Shown: positions 31,131 through 36,473 of the stretch, piece by piece | Numbering within the stretch: the first letter of the stretch is position 1 | How the letters are laid out: every line of letters starts with the position of its first letter | From: Clostridia bacterium | GTDB taxonomy: Bacteria; Bacillota; Clostridia; Oscillospirales; Acutalibacteraceae | Reading direction: 5' to 3' | DNA length: 36,473 nucleotides | Assembly: GCA_017544665.1 (NCBI GenBank) | Contig: JAFYDS010000147.1 | Location: 1-36,473 of the forward strand | Made by a program: the position numbers and the translations under genes | Notes under the pieces: model-generated | What the model saw: the letters and a program-made list of their open reading frames with translations, nothing else | Databases searched by the model: none | What the model was told of the DNA's origin: nothing

Positions 31131-31320
31131 GGATCGCCTCCTTCTTGTTTTGGTGTCTGTCGCCGGTGATGAACGCCGCGGCGTCCACCACATCGGCGTA
31201 CTCGTTCAGGATGTTCTGAAACACATGCGCCGGGAGTAACCCGTCCCGATACAGCTGTTCGATCAGCTTCAGCGCCGCAAAGCACCGGGCGGGAGACTCC
31301 TTGCTCTTCATTTTACCCAT
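31120..31320 (-). CDS. Small helical protein of the integration module
   Basis: 66 residues, start ATG 31320 with AAGGAGG upstream, its stop overlapping the recombinase start. The sequence is a single helical bundle (CFAALKLIEQLYRDGLLPAH, VFQNILNEYADVVDAAAFI), resembling the short SHOCT-like helix-pair proteins that often sit upstream of a serine recombinase. Likely role: cofactor of excision or translational coupling of the recombinase. Not assigned to a family. Confidence 0.7.
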   Translation of the reverse strand: MGKMKSKESPARCFAALKLIEQLYRDGLLPAHVFQNILNEYADVVDAAAFITGDRHQNKKEAIHGE

Positions 31321-31393
31321 CGCTGTCCTCCTTGTCGAATGTGCGAATCATTTTTTTGAAAAAAGAGGAAAAAAGTTGATACTGCATATTCAT
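31313..31393 (-). CDS. 26-residue micro-ORF bridging parB and the small helical protein
   Basis: ATG 31393 overlaps the parB stop (ATGA), AGAGGTG precedes it, and its stop (TAA, 31313-31315) overlaps the next start (31320) by a few bases. The peptide is a short hydrophobic-basic helix (MQYQLFSSFFKKMIRTF). Its role may be only to keep ribosomes coupled from parB to the integration genes. Confidence 0.5.
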   Translation of the reverse strand: MNMQYQLFSSFFKKMIRTFDKEDSDG

Positions 31394-32394
31394 CTGTCAC
31401 CTCTGTCTTTCTGCCGGTCAAGATAGCGGCAATAATGATCCACGGCTTTGAGCAGAAACTCCTGCACGAACTGCGGCGTCGGCTCCGTTTTGGCGTAGCG
31501 GCGGATCTTGTCCATCGGCAGCTTCGGGTACGGCAGCGTGACCTTTTCCTGCTGGTTGGGCTTCGGTTTCGTCATGATCCCGAACACGGCGTCCATGTCA
31601 AGCTTGCCCTGTTCAGACAGCTTGCGCATCTGCTGTGCTTGGGAGAGGGACGGCGTGCAGTCTTCGCTTTCGATGGTGTCATACAGGTTGGTCTGCTCGT
31701 CTTCCGTGAGGTAGGACAACTCGACTGCCGGGGTGAGGGCGATCTTGCCTTCGTCAACCAAGGACAACAGACCGGGAACAAGGTTGTTCAAGCGAATATA
31801 GCGTTTGACTTGACTAGCGCTGTCTACATCGGAAATCTCTTTGGCGGTTAACTTCGGACCAACTTGGTCCGAAGTTAGATCCGTTCGTTTCCCTTGGCGT
31901 TTCAAAGCATCCATTTTCAATTTGTACGCCTTCGCTTTTTCACTCGGCAGCAGATGTTCCCGGTGCAGGTTGCTGTCCACGACCATGATTGCTGCCTCAT
32001 TCCTGTCAACGTCACAAACCAAAGCAGGGACTGTTTCCAGCCCTGCTTTCTGCGCGGCGTATAGTCTCCGATGCCCGCTGATGAGTTCAAAGACGTGGGG
32101 GTCGTTCGGCTTCGGCATCACGAGCAGAGGAGTCAGAATCCCGCGCTCCTTGATGCTTTGGACAAGCTCGTCCATCTCTTCATTGTCCTGCACCTTGTAG
32201 GGGTTGTCCAAAAAAGAGAGGATCATGTCTACGGATATGTTGATGGGTTGATGGTTTGCCTTGAGCTTGCGCAGTACTTCTTTTTCCACAAAAGCGTGAA
32301 GCTCCGGCGTTCGTGCCGCCGCGTGCTCCGGCGGGATGTCTGCCCGGATCTCATCCGGGGTTCGTAAATCTTCAAATTTCGTTCTGATTGCCAT
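31390..32394 (-). CDS. ParB/RepB/Spo0J-family partition-like protein
   Basis: 334 residues. The N-terminal ParB/Srx nuclease-like domain (about 50-145) has NPYKVQDNEEMDELVQSIKERG and GHRRLYAAQ; helix-turn-helix follows around 170-225 (LTAKEISDVDSASQVKRYI). A ParA partner is not adjacent. In mobile elements such ParB proteins act in partition or as regulators. A perfect 29-bp palindrome sits inside the coding sequence at the region encoding SDQVGPKL. AAAGGAG is 7 nt before ATG 32394. Confidence 0.9.
   Translation of the reverse strand: MAIRTKFEDLRTPDEIRADIPPEHAAARTPELHAFVEKEVLRKLKANHQPINISVDMILSFLDNPYKVQDNEEMDELVQSIKERGILTPLLVMPKPNDPHVFELISGHRRLYAAQKAGLETVPALVCDVDRNEAAIMVVDSNLHREHLLPSEKAKAYKLKMDALKRQGKRTDLTSDQVGPKLTAKEISDVDSASQVKRYIRLNNLVPGLLSLVDEGKIALTPAVELSYLTEDEQTNLYDTIESEDCTPSLSQAQQMRKLSEQGKLDMDAVFGIMTKPKPNQQEKVTLPYPKLPMDKIRRYAKTEPTPQFVQEFLLKAVDHYCRYLDRQKDRGDR
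31849..31877. repeat. 29-bp perfect palindrome inside parB
   Basis: Fourteen-base arms TAACTTCGGACCAA and TTGGTCCGAAGTTA around a single C, within the parB coding frame. Candidate centromere (parS-like) site or mRNA hairpin; it does not match the standard parS consensus. Confidence 0.75.
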
Positions 32395-32425
32395 TGTTTG
32401 GCTCCTTTCTGTATTAAAAAATAGA

Positions 32426-33934
32426 TTATCTTGCGCCGTCGTCTCTGTGGCGGCTTTTGTTTTGCTCCGGTGAGCGGGACGGGAAATACCATTCCCGCAT
32501 CTGTTCTTTTTCGGCTTCGACCTTCCCTTGGAGCATGGGTTGGTCGGTGATGATCCGCCGTGCCAGCTTGAGCTTATTGCGAAGCACCGCCAGCTCGGCG
32601 GTCATCCGGTCGCGTTCGGCAGTCAGCGACACCAACTCTTCTGGATCGCTGCACCTGCGGATTTCGTTGTAGACCTTGCTGCGCTCAAACTTGAGCTGCT
32701 CCATCGCCAGCGATGTGTCGGCAATGAAACGTTCCACGTCGGCATAGGAATACAGCTTTTCGTTCACGGCAAGATCCATCTGTTCGCGCATGAACGTGAT
32801 CTTTGGACGCAGCATCTTCATTTCTGGCGTTTTCGGGTGCGGGCTCTCGTTGTTGATCTCGAGCAGCGCGCCGGCGAACCACAGTGCCAGAAACAGCAGC
32901 CCTATTACTGGCGCGCCGATAATAGCGCTGCCGATGATCGCCTGTACACAGCGCCCGGTCAGCTCGGCAAAGGCATTCTCACTTCGGTACGACCGCCACG
33001 ATTCCTCAAACTCAAAGTCTTTGTACCGATAGGTGTAAACGGTGTTGACAGCGTATCGGTGATACTGATAGTACCGCAGGCCGAGCGCGTTGGCTTCGCT
33101 GCGATCCTGCGTCAAAATGCGGGTGCGAATGGCTTCGGGCGTATAATCCGCACCGAGATTCGCCAAACGTACGCCGTGTTCGTCTGTCCGGCTTTTGATC
33201 GTGGCATAGCGTTCGGTACTGCCGAAGTTTGAGATGAAATAGCTCTGATCGCGCATGACCTGCAGAAAACGGCGGTCATCGGGCGAATGCTTGATGGCAA
33301 AGTCGATGGCCGCTTTCATATAGTCATATTTGGTTTTGATGCCTTTTTGCTGTGCCATATAGACGTTGTACGGTACGCGCTTTTTCTTCGGATGCTCAAT
33401 GATCGACAGCCCGTGTTCCAAACATACCCGGTCAGCGGTCTCGCGAAACCGGTTGTACATCGCCTTGTTCTCATTCATTTTCTTGCCGTCTGTCATGGAC
33501 ACACTGTTGATGACGATATGGCAGTGCATACAACGGGCGTTCTGATGGGTGGCAACGATCATCTCGTAATCTCTGCCCCACATTTCTTGTGCAATCTCCA
33601 TTCCGATCTTCTGCGCCTGCTGCGCTGTCACTTCCTCCGGCTTGAAGGACACATAGGCGTGATAGGCTACGATTCCGTCGGTCTTGCCGTAGAGTTCCTT
33701 GGTGTCCGTCATCTGCTGCACTGCATATTCCGGGTCGCAGTTGATGCCCTCGACCAGCAACTTCTTTTCTTCGGCCAGTAACGTCTTATCTTCATCCGCA
33801 GCATAGTGGATGGAATGCAGCAAAGCGCACTCCCTATCGGAGAAGCGCGCTTCGTCTGTTTTGCGTTTGTCGGCAGCATAGGCGATCACGGCACCGATGT
33901 GACCCTTGATCGGCCAAATGCGCGTCACTGCCAT
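32426..33934 (-). CDS. Relaxase / mobilization nuclease
   Basis: 502 residues. The relaxase domain (about 1-200) has the metal-binding HxH motif with partner histidine: His130, then His137 and His139 in MHCHIVINSV, and the NKAMYNRFRETADRV helix. It nicks oriT and pilots the strand. Residues 333-358 form a membrane helix, unusual for a relaxase, and the C-terminal part is coiled coil. ATG 33934 overlaps the mobC stop by 10 nt. Belongs to the MobP-like PF03432 group by its motifs. Confidence 0.88.
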   Translation of the reverse strand: MAVTRIWPIKGHIGAVIAYAADKRKTDEARFSDRECALLHSIHYAADEDKTLLAEEKKLLVEGINCDPEYAVQQMTDTKELYGKTDGIVAYHAYVSFKPEEVTAQQAQKIGMEIAQEMWGRDYEMIVATHQNARCMHCHIVINSVSMTDGKKMNENKAMYNRFRETADRVCLEHGLSIIEHPKKKRVPYNVYMAQQKGIKTKYDYMKAAIDFAIKHSPDDRRFLQVMRDQSYFISNFGSTERYATIKSRTDEHGVRLANLGADYTPEAIRTRILTQDRSEANALGLRYYQYHRYAVNTVYTYRYKDFEFEESWRSYRSENAFAELTGRCVQAIIGSAIIGAPVIGLLFLALWFAGALLEINNESPHPKTPEMKMLRPKITFMREQMDLAVNEKLYSYADVERFIADTSLAMEQLKFERSKVYNEIRRCSDPEELVSLTAERDRMTAELAVLRNKLKLARRIITDQPMLQGKVEAEKEQMREWYFPSRSPEQNKSRHRDDGAR

Positions 33935-34269
33935 ATGCGTTTCCCTTTGCGCGACTTGAAGTAAGACGCGATCTTGCGTTCCAGCTTCCGGTGTTCATCG
34001 AGTACCGCGGCACATTCTTCACGGTCAATGAAGCTGACGCTGTTGGCTTTTGCGACCAGTTGGTTCAGATTTGTACCGACGCGGCGCAGCTCGACCGTGA
34101 ATGCTTTGAAATCCGCGGGTGGCGCTTCGATCAATTCGGCCATGGCGATCAGGCAGCGGATCACAAAGCTTTGATTCCTTTTCATCTTGTCACAAAGCTT
34201 CTGCAGCAGCGCATATTCCTGATCGTCCAGATAGACGTGCAGATCGTGGTGACGTTTTCTTGTAGACAT
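33925..34269 (-). CDS. mobC: MobC-like relaxosome accessory protein
   Basis: 114 residues, basic, ribbon-helix-helix-like N-terminus (HDLHVYLDDQEYALLQKLCD) and a helical C-terminus with the RRVGTNLNQLVAKAN motif of the MobC family. It opens oriT DNA for the relaxase encoded next. GGGAGGTG precedes ATG 34269. The upstream region (34300-34434) has the inverted repeats expected of oriT. Confidence 0.9.
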   Translation of the reverse strand: MSTRKRHHDLHVYLDDQEYALLQKLCDKMKRNQSFVIRCLIAMAELIEAPPADFKAFTVELRRVGTNLNQLVAKANSVSFIDREECAAVLDEHRKLERKIASYFKSRKGKRIWQ

Positions 34270-34390
34270 GGAAAAACACCTCCCTTCTTTTTAGATTGTT
34301 TTTTTCTCTTTCGCGGGAACCTTCTGTTCCCCGCGGGATTTGCGGAGACAAATCCAATGCTTGCTGACCTTCGGAATTATCCTCGGTCAA
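34190..34390 (-). CDS. Possible TTG-started ORF within the oriT region (doubtful)
   Basis: A 66-residue frame from TTG 34390, with GGAGG 10 nt upstream, crosses the oriT stems and overlaps mobC by 80 nt in another frame. A 15-codon ORF (34377-34424, ATG with GAGG upstream) leads into it. It lacks a recognisable domain; the ribosome site is real, coding is uncertain. Confidence 0.25.
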   Translation of the reverse strand: MTEDNSEGQQALDLSPQIPRGTEGSREREKNNLKRREVFFHVYKKTSPRSARLSGRSGICAAAEAL

Positions 34391-34434
34391 AAGACGGTTC
34401 CTCCTTGCTTTGCATAGATTGCATTGGATTTGCC
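34300..34434. other. Candidate origin of transfer (oriT)
   Basis: Noncoding region between mobC and the ATPase with three nested dyads: a 9-bp GC-rich stem at about 34313-34336 (CGCGG-GAAC type); GGATTTG-CGGAGA-CAAATCC (34336-34355); and 12-base arms CAAATCCAATGC (34349-34360) and GCATTGGATTTG (34421-34432). TTATCCTCG near 34377-34385 resembles the YATCCTG nick region of MobP systems. The position directly upstream of mobC and the relaxase supports oriT. Confidence 0.55.
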
Positions 34435-36339
34435 TCAGATCACCAGTTCTTCAAAATCTTCGTGCCGAACGGTAGTTACAGTGGGCTTGTCCGCTTCGGG
34501 GGCATCGGCGCTTTCTGCGATTCGGCGCATGACCTCCTTCGGGATGCAGATGCACCGTGGGAAGTTGTTCCCGACACGAATCTTTTTCAGATGGATGCCC
34601 GGGTCGCAGATGCTAATCCCTTCGCTGCAGAGTGCTTCCCGCAGCCCGGCTTCGCTGATCATGAAGTTCTCGTTCTGTTCGCGGCAGAGCTTGACGACGG
34701 CCTTGTGTGCTAAAGATTTGTCAAAATAGTAGTTCTCATCATCGTAGTAGCCAACAAAACCGGGATCGTACATCGGCAGCGCATCCGCGTTTCTGCGAAC
34801 CAGCGTGACCAGCTTCGCATCGATTAGCGTCATCATCTTGCTGATAAAGACGTGCGTCGGCTGATCGCGCACTGTTAAATGCTGTTGTTCTCGGCCGACC
34901 GAGAGGAACGCGTCTTCAAACCGCTGCAGCAGAATCTGCGCCTCCTCGTGGCTGAACGCCCCTGACGTTTCCAAAAAGCCGCAAAGGAACCGCACACCAA
35001 ATTCCAGACTGACCAGATCGTCAATCAATCGGTCACGCAGTTTGATGCCGCGATGCTTCGCCTTCTCCACCAAATCTTTGCGATATTCAGTGCTCAGTTT
35101 GCGCAACGCTTTGACGAACACGGCTTCACCTTTACACAGACAGTTCGCTTTGAGATATTCTGTGAACTGATACATGACCGAAGACAGAGCACCCTCCGCG
35201 GCAAGCGTCTGGTACTTTGTCAGCGCATCGTTGTTCACGTCGCCGTGGCGTAACCGTAGCGGCAGCAAACGGGCTGTGCCGCTTTCACCGACATCCGGCA
35301 GCTGCTCCGCCGTGACAATCAGATTGCAGCGTGTGAGCAAGTCGGGCCGGGGCTTGCAGTCCTGTCCCAGCCTCCCGCGTGGGGCCCGGTTGCCGACCAT
35401 GCGGCAGATGGACTGCATCATGGCGTCGGTCTTATCCTTTTCCCGGTGTTTGCTCGGGTGCAGGTCGTCCACCACGGTCAGCGTATCATTCAGACAGCAC
35501 ATGGAGCTTTCCATACTGTTCACCGTGTCGCGGAAGGACATGGGCAGCGTGGTCAGCGAAAACGAACCGAAGAACGACAGCACCAGCGCAGCCAGCGTGC
35601 TCTTTTTGGAGCCGGTCTTGCCGAGCAGCATCAAAATCGTTTTCGGCTCACATCCGGCCTGTTTCAAAAACCGGTTCAGCACCGACGAGAACGCATAGGC
35701 AACCAGCGGGTACATTACATTCGATGGGGCGACGGTATCCAGCAGTTCGGGTACCAGCCGGAGGAAGGACTTGTCGTCCTTCCGGCAGAGGCCGTAGCCC
35801 TGCAGACGGTTTTCCAGCTCCACGGTATGCTCCGGGTCGCCGGGTGAGAGATAGACCCACTTGCCGATTAGTTCCCGCCAACCTGTCGTGACGTAATGAC
35901 GTTTGCGCTCTGCCCGGTCAGCGGTCTCCTGCAGCACATAGCGCAAACGGCGCGCAGCGTTAAAGTCGGGTGCGATGTTGCAGATCATGCCCCAGTTCTG
36001 GCGCACCCACTCCATGCGGTCAAAGTCCTTTTCGGCGATCGTGACACGCGGCAGCAGGCAGCCGTTTTTGTCGATGCCCTCGATCTCATAGGCGCGGTCG
36101 GTTTTGCCCCCACTGTCCAAAATGATCTCAGACACTACATAGGGAATGAAGTTGCAAAGCAACACATCCGTCGGTTCGCCCTTGCCTGGCTTCAAGAAAT
36201 ACAAAGCGTTGTCTTTGATCTTGTAGCCTTCGGGCAGCAATGATTCAAGGTTTTCCGTAAAATTCACCTCCCTTCTGACATTGAAACAGTATGGATGGTA
36301 ACGCTGTCCCTGCGTATTGTTCTCACCTCCTTCAGGCAT
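34435..36339 (-). CDS. DUF927-type P-loop ATPase of the mobilizable element
   Basis: 634 residues from ATG 36339. Walker A LLGKTGSKKSTLA near 238-250 (a Lys replaces the usual second Gly), Walker B TLTVVDDLHP near 286-295. DUF927 helicase-like proteins occur in plasmids, phages and integrative elements and are taken to act in replication or DNA processing. The start is uncertain: the frame is open to 36456, but an intrinsic terminator lies at 36341-36371. ATG 36339 lacks a good ribosome site, while a GGGAGGTG just before codon 25 overlaps an in-frame GTG (36267). Confidence 0.78.
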   Translation of the reverse strand: MPEGGENNTQGQRYHPYCFNVRREVNFTENLESLLPEGYKIKDNALYFLKPGKGEPTDVLLCNFIPYVVSEIILDSGGKTDRAYEIEGIDKNGCLLPRVTIAEKDFDRMEWVRQNWGMICNIAPDFNAARRLRYVLQETADRAERKRHYVTTGWRELIGKWVYLSPGDPEHTVELENRLQGYGLCRKDDKSFLRLVPELLDTVAPSNVMYPLVAYAFSSVLNRFLKQAGCEPKTILMLLGKTGSKKSTLAALVLSFFGSFSLTTLPMSFRDTVNSMESSMCCLNDTLTVVDDLHPSKHREKDKTDAMMQSICRMVGNRAPRGRLGQDCKPRPDLLTRCNLIVTAEQLPDVGESGTARLLPLRLRHGDVNNDALTKYQTLAAEGALSSVMYQFTEYLKANCLCKGEAVFVKALRKLSTEYRKDLVEKAKHRGIKLRDRLIDDLVSLEFGVRFLCGFLETSGAFSHEEAQILLQRFEDAFLSVGREQQHLTVRDQPTHVFISKMMTLIDAKLVTLVRRNADALPMYDPGFVGYYDDENYYFDKSLAHKAVVKLCREQNENFMISEAGLREALCSEGISICDPGIHLKKIRVGNNFPRCICIPKEVMRRIAESADAPEADKPTVTTVRHEDFEELVI

Positions 36340-36340
36340 G

Positions 36341-36371
36341 AAAAAAGCGCCTTTTCGTTTGGAAAAGACGC
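36341..36371 (-). terminator. Intrinsic terminator directly upstream of the ATPase start
   Basis: Minus strand: GCGTCTTTTC, loop CAAAC, GAAAAGGCGC, then TTTTTT; a 10-bp stem with one G.U. It ends 2 nt before the ATG at 36339. It either isolates the module from upstream transcription or serves as an attenuator. From 36372 to 36473 I see nothing further. Confidence 0.8.
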
Positions 36372-36473
36372 CGGATGAGGGTCGGAAGACACGAATTTTT
36401 GCAAAGTACGCTTTTTGGTACAGTAAAACACCGTTCGAAAAGGTTTTTGCTTGCAATTCTTTTTGGAATGGTA

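Larger units (their letters stand above)
29395..36473 (-). mobile_element. Integrative mobilizable element (left end inferred, right end outside window)
   Basis: All genes from the ATPase (34435-36339) to the serine recombinase point leftward and belong to one module: DUF927 ATPase, oriT-like region, mobC, relaxase, parB, two small genes, recombinase. The recombinase gene ends towards the element boundary, as is usual for serine-integrase elements. The left end is inferred at about 29385-29410, where the recombinase frame passes from family-typical sequence into a host-like terminator. No coupling protein or type IV secretion gene is seen, so conjugation functions must come from elsewhere or from beyond the window. 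Confidence 0.7.

Noticed and set aside
1..36473. tRNA, rRNA or CRISPR array
   Set aside because: No tRNA T-arm pattern, no rRNA-like stretch and no regularly spaced repeats were found on either strand; the short tandem repeats at 6053-6113 have no spacers.

Overview
The window reads as a chromosome segment of a GC-rich, anaerobic, spore-forming Clostridia-type Firmicute, probably a gut Oscillospirales/Ruminococcaceae-like organism. The evidence is SpoIIE (endospore formation), an [FeFe] hydrogenase, an oxygen-sensitive radical-SAM sulfatase maturase, a murA-walJ-rlmH block of Firmicute type, strong AGGAGG ribosome sites with frequent TTG/GTG starts, and many intrinsic terminators. The lineage is inferred from gene content only; there is no rRNA or tRNA in the window.

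Layout. (1) 1-2222, minus: 5' part of spoIIE, cut by the window edge. (2) 2390-6044, plus: a two-gene hydrogen operon, a NuoF-like Fe-S plus GltD-like flavoprotein (TTG start) overlapping a full-length [FeFe] hydrogenase. (3) 6147-11102, minus: araD, an FGGY sugar kinase, rlmH, walJ and murA. (4) 11364-14760: a divergent pair of exported proteins (an unknown, and a glycerophosphodiesterase-like protein with a changed active site), then a Gfo/Idh/MocA oxidoreductase. (5) 14860-17345: a Cys-type sulfatase and its anaerobic maturase, divergent with interlocked promoters. (6) 17437-20370, plus: a pyridoxamine-phosphate-oxidase-like protein, a MATE exporter, an XRE regulator fused to a desulfoferrodoxin/superoxide-reductase-like domain, and a small zinc-ribbon protein. 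(7) 20491-25593, minus: a membrane-anchored choloylglycine-hydrolase-family amidase, a secreted clan-D alpha-galactosidase-like enzyme, a 50-residue amphipathic small protein, a membrane zinc-ribbon protein, and a DUF5131 protein.

(8) 25780-27565 is distinctly AT-rich and looks like a mobile-element remnant: XRE repressor with its own operator, a truncated ImmA fragment joined out of frame to the tail of what looks like a polymorphic toxin, a probable immunity gene, and a DUF4417 gene. (9) 27645-29246 returns to host composition, with a polysaccharide-deacetylase-like gene and an autoregulated TipA-type MerR regulator. (10) From about 29.4 kb to the right edge lies an integrative mobilizable element, all on the minus strand: DUF927-type ATPase, structured oriT-like region, mobC, relaxase, parB, a micro-ORF, a small protein, and a large serine recombinase whose reading frame runs out of the element into host DNA. 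No type IV secretion genes are seen, so it is either mobilized by other elements or continues past the window.

The genes most worth following are the HTH-desulfoferrodoxin fusion, the orphan toxin-tail/immunity module, the small amphipathic protein with its zinc-ribbon partner, the 29-bp palindrome inside parB, and the oriT-like region.
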